Of a stretch of 64,000 bases of DNA, positions 49,456 to 61,502 are shown one piece after another. A program made the position numbers and the translations under genes. The stretch is from Fomes fomentarius (taxonomy: Eukaryota; Basidiomycota; Agaricomycetes; Polyporales; Polyporaceae), in NCBI GenBank assembly GCA_022606135.1, contig JABYQN010000014.1, positions 62,001-126,000 on the forward strand, in the 5' to 3' direction. Each line of letters opens with the position of its first letter. Within the stretch, counting starts at the first letter, position 1. Under the pieces are notes generated by a model, which saw only the letters and a program-made list of their open reading frames with translations, was not told the origin of the DNA and made no database searches.

Positions 49456-49700
49456 TCAATGCGAGGGGGCGTCAATCTGGCTTGCTGCGAGTTTGGACAC
49501 GATGCGCTCCAGTTCTTCCTTTTGTTGCGCGGCCCTGCACGCTGCATATTCTCGTAGAGCCTTGTACTCTGCCTCCTGAGTCCTCTGTTTCTTCAGCAGT
49601 GCATCGACATCCTTTACAATGCGCTCACGGAGGCGACAGGAAAGAATGGCTACCGAGTCCGATCTCCTCGTTTGATTCCCAATGTGACACACAAGGACGT
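49456..49700 (-). other. Possible coiled-coil exon of an unidentified gene
   Basis: The minus strand holds about 75 codons with a convincing charged heptad pattern: LRERIVKDVDALLKKQRTQE, then AEYKALREYAACRAAQQKEE, and LERIVSKLAASQI before a stop at 49456. No initiator or upstream exon could be linked, and no family is recognised. It may be the last exon of a small gene or a relic. Confidence 0.3.
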
Positions 49701-50200
49701 TGCGTTTTCAAGCCCGGTCAGTAACCCGCCGTCGATAGATGGTAAGATGACAACGATATAAGGTGGGAAGCTGATCGTTGACTCAAAGAGTACTAGTCTT
49801 GCAGGAAGAGATGCATACCATGGGAACGTTGAGCAACTCCGACAGCCTAATGACTTCTCAATACTTATTTCGAAGTAACATCTGCTTTTCACAATTACCT
49901 CATTCTTCACATCAGTATCTAGTACGAATGAATCGTCATGCTGCACAGATTGGAGATACACGGGACTTCGTCGCAGCGGTGCAAGAAGTCCTTGACTCGT
50001 GGCGAGTCCGATTGTACCGGCGCCAGCCCCCGACAAGCATGACGCATCCACGAAGATTTCCATTTATTAGTACTACCTCCGGCTCATGCTGCCAGTACCC
50101 AAGATTGAGGAGATTCCTATCCATAAGGCACACACGGTGTAACATGTGAGCGAGCGCCACTGAAAGAACTTTCGCGATATCAGGAACTTACCCTCCAGAC
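49701..50200. other. Intergenic; includes 3' flank shared by the F-box pair
   Basis: The part nearest 50200 (about 50060-50200) resembles the downstream flank of the 57-58.7 kb copy (about 58740-58870), read in the opposite orientation. It marks one edge of the inverted duplication. Nothing else recognised. Confidence 0.45.
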
Positions 50201-51785
50201 CTACGTTCGTAACCAGTCGGCCATGGACAAGTACGATACCTTCTCGACCAAGTGCTGTAGAAGCGGCACGTACATCTTCTTCATTCCGGCGTAGTCTTGA
50301 TGATGGTAATGATACGACATCATGTAGAGCTCCCGCAACCGAGTGCCACGATCTGCCCGGACGCGCAGACATTTCACAATCTCGTCCAACAACCGCACGT
50401 CCACACACAAGTAGCGCCAAAGTCGGATGGTGTGTAGTCCAGGGCAGACGACCGTGACAGGCCTGGGGCCCCCAACTAGATCAGGGACATCAGGATTGGC
50501 TTCAGTACCGTGCAATCCCAAGTCCTGTCCAGAGTCCTGCGGTCCAACCCCACCCGTCAACTTGGAGCGTTTCGAGCGTCGAAAACGACTGGAACAAGGT
50601 AACCCAGGGCAACGTAAGATCCACATCGTGATGACCGTGGGACAACGATAGGTGTCTCAGCGGAGCGCCGCGAAAGACATCGACTAGGTCTTGGAGCCCA
50701 ATGGGAAATGGCTCTCCCCAAGTCACGGCCGAGTCCGATGCTATCGACAGCTCGATGTTTGGACTTGGGCGGTCCGTGCCGTTGCCGTCGTCGAGGAATC
50801 CAGTCATTTTGTAGTCGTACTGGTGTACCCGCCATGCCACGCTCGTCATCTCGCCCAAAAGAGGCATGCACGCCACCAGATCTGTCGGCAGCAGGGTCTC
50901 CGTGAAGTCGTAATCCTCAACGTCACCGAGGTAACCGTGCACTTTGAGATGAGTGAGAGAGGGGAGAACCAGGTGGCCAAGGAGCACATTCGATACGGCT
51001 GAATGGTGTTTCCTGAGCGTGAGATCGGAGAGGCGTGGAAGAGTCATCCGGGCATCGGTAGAGGGCTGAGTATCGAAGGCAAGCTGACCGAGGAAATGGT
51101 CCAGATGTATTTCCTCCAGCACTTCGTTCCCTGACAGCGCACCGAGGAATTGATCGTAGGTCAGGTCACATGAACAGTTCTTGAGGCTCAGGGAATTGAG
51201 CTTCGAATATGTCTGCGGATCGCGAGGGGCGGTTGCGCCCACGAGATGAAGCACTTCAAGACGTGGAAATTGTTGAGAGGATATGTCCAGATCGTAACAG
51301 GTTCCGAGAATTGCTCGCATATTCCAGAGATAGCGGAGTTCTTCTAAGGCAGGCATGGGTTCGCGGAGCAACTTGTGAAGGACCGCACGCCAACCTTCCC
51401 TCACGGTCTCGAACCGGAGGGTCCTGATACGACGAGCATGAGGGAACAGGATCCATAGCTGTCGGAATGGGAACTGTCCACTTGTGAACGCGATATCGAG
51501 GGCGGTCGAGGCTGAGCGGGTCAGGCAGAGCTGCAACCATTCCGCCTTCCGTCCGACGATGATATTGGACCACAGGGTCGGCGTGGCGTGTGCAACGTCG
51601 TGCCAATGGCGACAAACAAGAGTGAGGAGTGTCCATTCGGGATCGGAGACGCTGCGACGCCGGAACCGATATGGCGGGAGCCGCGGGACAGTGCAAAGCG
51701 CGAAGATATAGGCCATCATCTCATTGGGTAGTCTGCTGATCGAAGTCGTCATGATAGTGAAGGGCTCCGTCTTCTTGATGTGCAA
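50201..51785 (-). pseudogene. F-box/LRR gene, copy 1 of an inverted pair, frameshifted near 3' end
   Basis: The N-terminus ISRLPNEMMAYIFALC is an F-box, which docks to Skp1 in SCF ubiquitin ligases. It is followed by VCRHWHDVAHATPTLWSNI and leucine-rich repeats to about residue 420. Compared with copy 2 (57167-58731), the first codon is TTG in place of ATG, so the usable start would be the Met at 51752. Near 50515 about 11 bases are absent (after GLGIA), causing a stop at 50502. The next frame continues the homologous tail (GTEANPDVPDLVGG ... LRELYMMSYHYHHQDYAGMK) to 50201. Such F-box families expand and decay quickly in mushrooms. A truncated protein of 416-427 residues could still be made. 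Confidence 0.75.
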
Positions 51786-52477
51786 CCGTCTGAGGATCAG
51801 TTGTGAATGAATTCCCTACTAGTAGTGGCTGAGTGTGTGATCTTCAACGATTCGTGTCAGGGTAAGATTACTACGCCTCAGGCCGATCACGACCGACCTA
51901 GGATCGCACCCAAGTGCGATACGAATACTGTAATACTGTGGAGAATCATTTTCAGCCACAGAACAGACACCACAAGTAGAGAAGGGACATGCATAGGGGT
52001 TTCGCAGCCTGACTCGTTCGTCAACTTGAAGTTCGACCCGAGTCGGATATGACGACCGTTATTAAACCTAAGGGTTAGAGCTTGTCCAAGTAGGCTCCGG
52101 ATGACGTGATGTTTCTATGGTGCGATAATCCTGGATTGAGAGGCCGGCTGCTGCAGTCAAGACTCAGATAGGAGCTGGGTAGGAGGAGGAGCGGCCACAG
52201 GCGCCTAATATACTCGGCTCCTACGTGACGACACCGTGACCGTGACCGTGACCCTCTCGAATAGTTACACCCAAGTGCCCAAGTGTCCTTTGTGCCTCCG
52301 TACTCCGCCTTGACCTCGGCGAATCCAGTTTACCTTCGCTAAGTTCTCCTAAAAGTCCTCGCGCTCCAAGTCGGGTGCCAGCCGGAATCTACGACGTCCT
52401 ATTCAAAGTTTCAGCGGTTCAATCAAAGTACTTGTGACATGATGTTGGACTCAAGAAAAGCCACTACGAATGTTCTG
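51786..52477. other. Intergenic with short tandem repeat
   Basis: 692 bp between F-box copy 1 and the FMO-like gene. The first bases upstream of 51785 match the 5' flank of copy 2. A six-base unit (gtgacc) repeats about four times at 52236-52256. No gene seen. Confidence 0.5.
52236..52256. repeat. Hexanucleotide tandem repeat (gtgacc)
   Basis: Between three and four head-to-tail copies of the unit in non-coding DNA. Confidence 0.75.
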
Positions 52478-54719
52478 TCACACACGGTCTGGTGAGTACA
52501 TGCAGTCTCTACGCGTTTCCTGCCGATAGAGCCCTAGTTCTATCGCCTTGATCTGCAATGCCTGTAAACAACACGGTCAACATCGGTGCGCTACCCGTAC
52601 CGGATCAGTGATCTTACCAGGTGTTTCGAAAAGAAACGCGGAAGTGGTATGTCGCCGGCAGCGAACCATAGCTATGGAAGAGCAGCATTAACACATGCTC
52701 CCATGTTTTTGGGCTAGAACATACCCCTGGATGACCACATGGACGCATGTTAGCGTTAATCTCCCCTTCTTCATCGAGACCGTAGACGGGGCCGACGTGC
52801 TTCATGACGTCCTCGCCCAGGAGCTCCATGTTTGATTCGCGTAGGGAGTGGAATCCAGTTCTGCGCAAAACAAACGTCTTAAGGTAGACATTAGGTAGTG
52901 CATATTTCAAGACTTACGCGAAGACGACCACGTCGGCATCCAACTCGGAGCCATCACTTAGCACGAGCCCCCCTTCGGTGAATCGCTGAGGAGAGACGCC
53001 ACTCTTAACCTTGATGCTGCCGTCCTCGATGAGGTCCGCTCCGCCCTTATCGAGCCCTACCCGCGCATTCAGATCGAGAATGTAAGGCTGAGACGGAGCA
53101 CATACAATAACCTGCCGGGACGTGTTAGCGTCGCACTGTGGACTGGATGCACCAGATATACTATATGCACCAAGGGACAAACGTACCTCCACCTCTCTGA
53201 TAGTAGAGAATATACGGACCAACCCCATCCTCGCCGAGCGTCACATTCAATCCGCCCTTACGCAGCTTCTCGTGCACCTCTCTGTTCATCTCGTACACCA
53301 CATCTTGACTCGCGCTGAGAATCGACTTCAGCAACCCGATCGGCATCGACGCGAACTTCAGGTCCGAGATTTGAATCGCTCCGTCCTCCGGAAAGTTTGC
53401 CTTCAGTATCTTGTTCATGTTCTCGCGCGAGACGACGCACGTCTCCGAGCGCTGAACCATCGTTACGGATTCTGCGCCGTGCAGGACAAGGTCCTGACAG
53501 ATATCAATAGAACTGTTCCCTGCTCCGATCACGACGACTCGTTTCCCTGCAAAGGGTGCGCCGCCAGGATACTCAGCCGTATGAAGCAGCTCGCCGTGGA
53601 AGCGTTCCATATCGGCGATATTAGGGGTGAGAGGGCGGCCGGCTTGTCCAGTGGCGAACACAATGTGGGCTGGGCGTAGCTTGACCTCCGTGCCATTCCG
53701 GAGGACAGTTATCTCCCATCTTTGAGCTTCGAAGTCGTATTTGGGATGCGTGTAGAGCTCCGAGTGCGTCCAAACCACGAGGTCCTGGATGGTGACATAG
53801 CATTCCAGCCAGTCGGCTAGCTTATCACGAGGGGTGTACTCCGGCCAGTTCGATGGGAAGGGTTGGTAGAGAACTGCGAGATATATAATCAGATATATCA
53901 TATTGATCAGCCGGACAAGTGCCCCCAATGGCATTTTATGACGTACGCGTATGGTGTCTCCGAGCGTTGTGCAACGTCAGAGATGGATAGCGCTTTCGCC
54001 AGCTGTCTCCGACACGATCGTTCCGGTCTATCACCAGCGTCGGGATGTTTATCTGCTTGAAGCGGGCCGCGATCTGCAGACCGGTTTGTGCGGCACCAAC
54101 CGGGTAAACCGACGAAGTCAGTACGATGAATGCATATATATGCATGATATTGATCGAACGTACCGATGAGAACGTGTGGGTCGGTCTCAACCTTGCGTAT
54201 CATCTCCGCATACTCACGATGCATGTAACGACCAGGGACACCCGTCACATCGTCTCTCAAGGGCAAGGTGCCGAGCTCCTCGCACCCTCGAAGCTCGGAC
54301 AAGGTCACCATGACGGTGAGTGCGCGATAGGTACCGCTCGCGTCAGGAAGGAGGCGAGTGTATCCACGGCAAGGGCCATGTGGGAGCTCGAAAGCAAACG
54401 CGAACTCGACGCACTCTTGCCCGGAAGGCGCGGTGCACATACGGGGCGTCAGCTCGGGTGCAGTGTCGAAGCGGACGTCAGTGATTCGTGCTGTCCTGAC
54501 CCTGAAAAATTCCGATAGATAAGCTACTACTTTGTCCCGACCGTGGAGAGAGCGGAAGTTCCATGTGAAAACAAGGAGGTCACGTAGCCACCCTTCAGTG
54601 AGGAAAAGAGCTGGGATAGCATGAGCGTCGGCTTGTTCGAATGCCGAAGAGAAGTCAGATAACCACGTAGAGGCTATAGAGTGAGGGTCAGCAGCCATTG
54701 GGAGTCTTGGGCAGGGCAC
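52478..54719 (-). pseudogene. FMO-type flavin monooxygenase with N-terminal NTF2-like domain, splice-damaged
   Basis: Exons: 54719 (or 54698)-54164, 54099-53947, 53873-53187, about 53093-52918, 52860-52725, 52671-52618 and 52561-52478. The first 180 residues are a SnoaL/NTF2-like domain. VGAAQTGLQIAARFKQINIP is the FAD Rossmann segment, ARRHHT-LLYQPFPSNWPEY a conserved FMO block, VVVIGAGNSSIDICQDLVLH the NADPH site, and DADVVVFATGFHSLRE the family ATG motif; ALQIKAIELGL ends it. Two lesions are visible. The acceptor before VGAAQ reads ccgg where cag would be needed (AG to GG at 54100-54101), and no other AG restores phase. The join after QRGGG (53187) finds no acceptor in the right phase for YILDLNARVG. 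All exons are otherwise free of stops, so the damage looks recent. Native substrate is unknown. Confidence 0.68.
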
Positions 54720-57166
54720 AAAGGAATTTCACCTGTAGCCTTATAGTAGTCCTGAACGCGCCTCTGGTCCACTGCTGGAAGTATGTTCCGTGGTCACATT
54801 GTCCTGCGCAACATGCACATTCACGGGAGAACCATGCTGGGACGCTGAGATTGCTAGTGGTGCACCCGCAATGTATCGGAGGTGTTTGTGCGCAGCCGAT
54901 CCACGGCCATGTACTTTACTTCCTTGCTGATCGTGTCGTCTTCGTGAGATTGTGCCACCTCAATTTGGGCAACGGCAAGAGTAGATGTGCGGATGCAAAG
55001 GCGAACAAACGCTGTTTGACAGCGTAAGTATGCATGGAGCCAGAAGCGGAAGAATGAATATGAGCGCCTGGCCGGCGGATTCGGGTATCTCGCAAGTAAG
55101 GCTGCAGCAACGTCATTTCGGTCTGCCTCTGCTAGACTGCATTTAGGCTGCAGGTATTGGGTGTGATCACCAGTGTGAATAGCCACGAGGGCGTCTCAGT
55201 ATGTTCTGGCGTGCATTTGATTGCATGAGTCAGTCAGCGCACGGAAGCTCACCCTTGCATCACCGGACATGATAGGAATGGGAAGAAGAACCCACATTGG
55301 CGCAACATCGTGCACCCACGTCGAACACTGAGATAAGGTGGGATCTATGCTCATGCGGGGCGTGGCTGATTAGTCCTACCCCCACACAGGATTCAGAAGC
55401 ACTGGGTCATTCTGAAGACTTATACATCAGTTGGAGACGAAAGTGGGAGGCGTGAAGTGACCGCACATCCGTGGACAAAATTCACTGAGCTATCTGCCTT
55501 TATATCTGAGCCTCCCGTAACACGAGATCCTATGCGTGAAGACCTCCGCACTGTCTTGTATTTAGATGGCGGGTCCGGGACGCTAGTGTAGGACCGTCGG
55601 CAGTACGGCGGCGAGAGGGTTCGAACTTGAACGTGGCTTTAAAGAACAGCCTGCTAGTGGTTGTCTGAGGCCTTACTTTGACAAGTATAGCCAGGTCGCG
55701 GAAGACAGGATCAGAGGTCGTGACAGAGAGACTCAGTATGGCATGGTGCCAGCCCATACTCTGAGTATGCTGTGCGCTCTGATCTTGAGAGGCGCCTAGA
55801 ATCGACGCCCCCGCGGCTGACGAGGACCGCACACCGTCGGCTACGACATCGGTGAGCGCATTTGTATCGCGCGTGTTTCTCAGACTGATCATAGTGCCCA
55901 GCGGCGTTGACGGGATGTTGTGCGGCTTGATCAATGAGATTGTGATGGACGATCCCGTGTCGATGCACTGATGGCTCAACTCCGACACCTGAAGAGCGTA
56001 AATCCAATCAGAGCACTGTCAACAACCGAAGTTATCCATAAACAGAGAACATACCATGGTCAACTCAGCGCAAACCAGGACCAGACTCTCGGAGTGGAGC
56101 ATGAGCGGAATAAACCCGACCACGATAGGCCTGAGCGACTTTGCCTCGAACGCGGTCGCCCCAACGCTTACAGAGGAATAACTCCGCTTTGAAGATGACG
56201 GGGACGTCGCCCAGCTAGCGCGGTCAAACTCCGGCCGTCTGCCTGCGAATCAGTCGTGGTGGACACGAGGCACCAGCGCCATGTCGGAAGATGGGTCGCG
56301 GGAGCTGGTCGACTGGATGAAGCAGGGCCGATAATTCACACATGCGACCACGAAAATCGGTCAAGCGGACAAAGCATTGGCACGTCGGCGGTGAGTCAGC
56401 GGCGCGCTTGGGCCACCCCGCGTCCATGCCCAAATGAAAGCCTCTTGAGAGGCGCCAGCACTGATAGAGTTCCAATCGAACTGTTCGTGAAAAGGCGGTG
56501 AACCCCTCGATAAATAGCCCATTATTCCTGGTCACGAAAAGTGGCCAGGTCTCCGCATGCGAAGGCAAAGTCCATGGAGCTTACATAACGTTGAGCCTCT
56601 GAGAGGTCAAACAAGAGTTCCTCCTGCATTGAGGTATAGCCGTCTGTTCGAGCAGTGGTGTGTTCTTGAAGTACGTGGAGCGTTCAAGTTCAAGGTGCCA
56701 TTGCCCGTCGTGTTGTGACAAGTGTATCGCGTGATGTCACGCGGGTCGGACGCCGGGATCACGGCGCTTGTTACGAAACTGAACTTGTCCGATACTACTC
56801 GTACCCTTGTACCTCCCAGCAACAGTCGGTCTCTCAATACTCTCGCAGGGAGCTTTAGCAACAAGCTTTAAGAACAAGGTAACACAGCAACATCACATAC
56901 CTGGACTTCGAAGCCTTCAAGTTCCAATAACTGGTTCGTCATATCTTCGGGGACGGACCTGCGAAGCCCCTATGTGTGCCCTTCCTCTACTTGTGGTCTC
57001 TCATCCATAACTCAACATGATTCTATGCAGTTTTTTCACTGCACTGGAGTGCAATTTCAGGTTGGTTGTTGCTCGCCTGATGCGTCGTATATCACCCTGA
57101 CATGAATCGTCGTTGAATATCATACACTCAGCTAGGGAATCCGTTCATAACTGAACTCTCGGACGG
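54720..57166. other. Gene-poor stretch between FMO-like gene and F-box copy 2
   Basis: 2.4 kb without a recognisable gene. A minus-strand frame at 55530-55988, possibly spliced to a hydrophobic piece near 56040-56170, has no family-like pattern. The last 50 bp before 57167 match the upstream flank of F-box copy 1. Confidence 0.4.
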
Positions 57167-58731
57167 ATGCACATCAAGAATTCGGAGCCCACCACTATCA
57201 TACAGACGTCGATCAGCAGACTACCCAATGAGATGATGGCCTATGTCTTCGCGCTTTGCACTGTCCCGCCGCTCCCGCCATATCATAGGTTCCGGCTTCG
57301 CAGCGTCTCCGATCCCGAATGGATACTCCTCACTCTTGTTTGTCGCCATTGGCACGATTTTGCACACGCCACGCCGACCCTGTGGTCCAATATCACCGTC
57401 GGACGGAAGGCGGAATTGTTGCAGCTCTGCCTGACCCGCTCAGCCTCGACCGCCCTCGACATCGCGTTCACAAGCGGGCAGTTCCCGTTCCGGCAGCTCG
57501 GGATCCTGATCCCTCATGCTCGTCGTATCAGGACCCTCCAGTTCGAGACCGTGAGGGAGGAATGGCGCGCGGTCCTTCACAAGTTGCTCCGCGAACCCAT
57601 GCCTGCCTTAGAAGAGCTCCGCTATCACTGGAATATGCAAGCAATATCAGCAACGTATCACGATCTGGCCATATCCTCTCGGCAGTTTCCACGTCTTGAA
57701 GTGCTTCATCTTATGAACGCACCTGCCCCTCGCGATCCACAGACATTTTGGAAGCTCAGTTCCCTGAGCCTCGAAAACTGCTTATGCGACCTGACATACG
57801 ATCAGTTCCTCAGTGCCCTGTCAGGGAACGAAACGCTGGAGGAGCTACATCTCCTATGTTTCCTCGGTCAGCTTGCCTCCGACACTCAGCCCTCTACCGA
57901 TGCCCGGATAACTCTTCCACGCCTCTCCGATCTCACGCTCAGGAAACACCATCCAGCCGTATCGAATGTGTTCCTTGGCCACCTGGTTCTCCCCTCTCTC
58001 ACTTATCTCAAAGTGCACGGTTACCTCGGTGACGTTGAGGATTACGACTTTACGGAGACCCTCCTGCCGACAGATCTGGTGGCGTGCATGCCTCTTTTGG
58101 GCGAGATGACGAGCGTGGCATGGCGGGTACACCAGTACGACTACAAAATGACTTTTTCCTCGACGACGGCAACGGCACGGACCGCCCAAGTCCAAACATC
58201 GAGCTGTCGATAACCGTGAATTGGGGAGAGTCGTTTCCCACTAGGTGGTTCCGAGAGCTAGTCGATGTCTTTCGCGGCGCTCCGCTGAGACACCTATCGT
58301 TGTTCCACGGCGATCACGATGTGGATCTTACGTTGCCCTGGGTTACCTTGTTCCAGTCGTTTCCGATGCTCGAAACAATTGAAGTTGACGGGTGGGGTTG
58401 GACCGTGGGACTCTGGAAAGGACTTAGGATTGCTTCTCCGAGTCGCGCTCTGGAAGCCAATCCTGACGTTCCTGACTTCGTTGGCCCCAGGTCTGTCGTC
58501 TGCCCTGGACTCCGCACCATCCGCCTCGGTGGCTACTTGAGTGTAGACGAGCGGTTGTTGAACAACATTGTAGAATGTCTGCGCGTTCGGGCAGATCGTG
58601 GCACTCGGTTGCGGGGGCTCTACATGATGTTGTATCATCATCATCATCAAGACTACGCCGGAATGAAGGAGACGTACGTGCCGCTTCTACAGGATTTGGT
58701 CGAGGAGGTGTCTTACTTGTCCGCGACCTGA
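57167..58731 (+). pseudogene. F-box/LRR gene, copy 2 of an inverted pair, one-base frameshift
   Basis: It keeps the ATG start (MHIKNSEPTTIIQTSISRLP), the F-box (SRLPNEMMAYVFALC) and the same LRR region as copy 1. At about 58152 the stretch after YDYKMT is one base shorter than in copy 1 (actttttcc against actggattcc). The frame therefore shifts and stops at 58213. The following frame carries the rest of the homologous protein (FLDDGNGTDRPSPNIELSI ... LRGLYMMLYHHHHQDYAGMK) to 58731, including the segment lost in copy 1. The truncated product would be about 348 residues with a foreign tail. Confidence 0.78.
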
Positions 58732-59951
58732 CTTGCTCATGAAAGTAGGTTCGGATGGTAAGTTCCTAAATCGCGGAACTTGTACCAGCGCTTACATGTT
58801 ACACAGTGTGTATGCCTTATGAACAAAAGCCTCCTCGAACTCGGATACTAGCATCATGAGCCTGAGTCGTCTAGCAATACAGTGAACCGGGGGAAGTATT
58901 GATGCATTGCGCATAGTGTGCTTACTCTTCCTAGTGGAGATGGAACATCGGCAGAGCTCACAGAGATGATAACGCGCTGCTCGTTCCGCGTTCAACACGC
59001 CATGATCCTGGTCGTCATACCCGCGTCGGGGTCAAATCCAACTTGCTTCTCGAACAAGGGAGAAGTGGATCGGTACCGTCGAGTTCCAAAACTGTTTGAG
59101 ACGTCGTTCCTCATCACACAATTCGTCCAGCCGTTCGAGAGCTGCTTCGCGTGTGGTTTTCGCGTCTAATGGTGCCATCTCCTGCTCTCGGGCGAGCGAA
59201 GGCCAACTCCCTGCTCCTGAATTCCAGTCACATCAGGTCGTGCGTTCTCAGCGATAGTATGACAAGACAAGAATACAGTTCTTACCGACTGTATTATTGC
59301 GAGGGTGTTCTATCTGCTGCCACGCGCTCCGGGTCGAGTGCCAATGAAGCCTATGATCCGAAAGTTCGCTGGAGTCGCCGGGCCCGCCGAGGTCTGTGTA
59401 GTAGTTACAAGTTGACGTCACAAGTTGCAGTATCTGTCCTTGTTTCAAGCGCACGACTCCTTCACTCACTTGGTAGATGCCGCACTCACGGCAGCAATGC
59501 TAGAGCCAAGGGGATGTAGTTGCGAGTTGAACGTTGAACGATGAACATCAACCCGCAATTCCTGGCACTGCTCGTCGATTACCGGCAATTCCTGGGAGAA
59601 CGAGCGCTAATATCCGAACTTGAACACTTACAGTGTAAGTAGTACATGGTACTAGCAAGACAGGTTAGCTATACAAACGTGTCGAGGCAGCTAGATCCAA
59701 GGAACCTTCAAGGTTGAAGGGTTGGGCAGCAAGACAAACATCATGTCTAGTTATATCTAGCTCAGGCTCCTCCAAGTGTAAGTAGTCCCCTAGTACCGTG
59801 CCCCGGCGACCGCAGTGGATAGTCAAATCCAACTTGAAGGACACCCTTACACGTGCACCCTTGATCCAGAAACCAGGATACCGATGGCAAAAATGAGGAT
59901 AGTACTCAATTGGTTCATCAGCACAGTAAGTATATTCCATACAGAGGCTAC
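58732..59951. other. Intergenic between two F-box genes
   Basis: The first 140 bp continues the duplicated 3' flank. The remainder (about 1.1 kb) shows no recognisable gene or repeat. Confidence 0.45.
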
Positions 59952-61502
59952 CTACTGCGTACTTTCATACACTACCTCTCCTGCAACATCTCCCAAGTGA
60001 CCCAAACCCGCTCCAAACACACGCTGCCACTCGGGAAGCGGTCCTCCAGTGACAAGTATGGTCAACTTGCACAGTCGGGGAGCGCCCAGCCGCTCGCGGG
60101 CGGCCAAGACCGACCGCACGCCTGCCAGGTGCTCGGCGTCATAGTGCTCGTGGTTGACCAACTTCAGCGTCTGGAGGTGCGGGAGCACGCACCCAGCGCC
60201 GTCCGCGTCCGCGGCCGAGAGGGCATCGTAGAGTACGACTGCGGAGGCGTACGATAGGACAGTGAACTCGAGCTCGGCTAGGGCGGGGAAGGCCTGGAAG
60301 AGGGCGATGTAGGACGCACTGTGCGGAATGCTCGGGCTGTCAGGCGAGAGCGTGAGCCTGGTGAGCGGCGCACCGGAGAGGAGCGTGCGGAAGTCCTCGA
60401 GAGACTGCCTCGGGGTGTAGTCCCACTGCTCGTCCAAGTCGGGGTCGAGGAAGACTTGCACGCGACCGGGACGGGAGCTGCCGTTTGGGTTTGGATGTGT
60501 ATCTGCATGGGAGCACTCGAACATGAGCCAGCCTTGGAGCGACGCGCTCGTCGCTGTGGCGAGGATGGGGATGCGGTCCGGACGGGCGGGGAGAGCACCG
60601 AGGAGCGTGCTCGACATATCGTCCATGTCATCGGTCATCACGTCCGAGTAGACGGTTAGTTCCACGTGTTCGCTGAGAGCCAGGTGCGACAGGAGCGAAT
60701 GGACCTCGCGCGGGGACGTGCATCTGAGATCGAGGGTGGCGAGGTTTGGGAGACTCACTACGATGCTCGGATCAGCGGCGAGGGCGTCGATGTCGTACGG
60801 GAGGCAGAAGCTGATCTTCAAATACTCCAGAGAAGACGCGCACGCTCCCAGAACGTGCATGAACTCGGTCTGGGCGATCCAGGTGTTGGGCCGCGAGTAC
60901 TCCAATGCGAGCCTGCGCAGCTTGGGAAGTACGGCTGACCGCCAGGAGAATGGGACCCGACCGAGGTGCAGGGAATGCAGGCGAGGTACAAGGGCGGGAA
61001 GAAGGTCGACCTCGTCGTCGTCGAATGGACTGTAGTCTTCGATACGGGTGGCGTTGGCATGGATGTGCAACACCTCCAGCTGCGGAAGCGGGACGGACAG
61101 CAAAGGCTTGAGCGCAGTGAGGGTGTCTGCGCTCGCCTCAATGATGACGAGCTGGCGGATGCGGGAGGCGTGCGGGAGCAGGAGCTGGACGACAGGTGGG
61201 ATTGTCCACGGTTTGTACAGCACCAGGTCCACGGGAACGTCGGCTGAGCGGTCCAAGGACAGCTCCAGCCAGCGTATGTCGTCGTGAATGTCCGCCTTGG
61301 CCCATAGTGTGGGAGTCTGGCAAGCAAGGTCCCGGAGATTGCGGCAGGCAGAGGAGAGTGCAAGCCACGCTGTAGAGGTCCGGTAGAGTCTCGAGTGTAG
61401 ACCCGGGATCTGCGGGCCCTCGGCGAGGATTCTGAAGATGATGAGGACGATCTCCGGGGGAAGCCGAGTGAGGGTGAGAGCAGAATCGCTGAGCGGTGCC
61501 AT
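59952..61502 (-). CDS. F-box/LRR protein, intact single exon (516 aa)
   Basis: One uninterrupted exon of 516 codons. TLTRLPPEIVLIIFRILAEG is the F-box near residues 9-30; SSACRNLRDLACQTPTLWA is the second conserved part. Leucine-rich segments follow (LPQLEVLHIHANATRIEDY, PRLHSLHLGRVPFSWRSAVL, LPNLATLDLRC, LPHLQTLKLVNHEHYD), ending at about residue 500. SCF ligases use such proteins to pick substrates; the target is unknown. It is a clearly different member from the 50-58 kb pair but has the same overall plan. GC is high and no intron is present. Confidence 0.8.
   Translation of the reverse strand: MAPLSDSALTLTRLPPEIVLIIFRILAEGPQIPGLHSRLYRTSTAWLALSSACRNLRDLACQTPTLWAKADIHDDIRWLELSLDRSADVPVDLVLYKPWTIPPVVQLLLPHASRIRQLVIIEASADTLTALKPLLSVPLPQLEVLHIHANATRIEDYSPFDDDEVDLLPALVPRLHSLHLGRVPFSWRSAVLPKLRRLALEYSRPNTWIAQTEFMHVLGACASSLEYLKISFCLPYDIDALAADPSIVVSLPNLATLDLRCTSPREVHSLLSHLALSEHVELTVYSDVMTDDMDDMSSTLLGALPARPDRIPILATATSASLQGWLMFECSHADTHPNPNGSSRPGRVQVFLDPDLDEQWDYTPRQSLEDFRTLLSGAPLTRLTLSPDSPSIPHSASYIALFQAFPALAELEFTVLSYASAVVLYDALSAADADGAGCVLPHLQTLKLVNHEHYDAEHLAGVRSVLAARERLGAPRLCKLTILVTGGPLPEWQRVFGAGLGHLGDVAGEVVYESTQ

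Noticed and set aside
47724..54719. Secondary-metabolite cluster (NmrA-like plus FMO-like genes)
   Set aside because: No backbone synthase, transporter or pathway regulator lies nearby, and both genes are broken.
55530..55988. 152-codon minus-strand frame, possibly spliced to a hydrophobic upstream piece
   Set aside because: The donor and acceptor are plausible but neither part resembles a known protein, and no start could be found.
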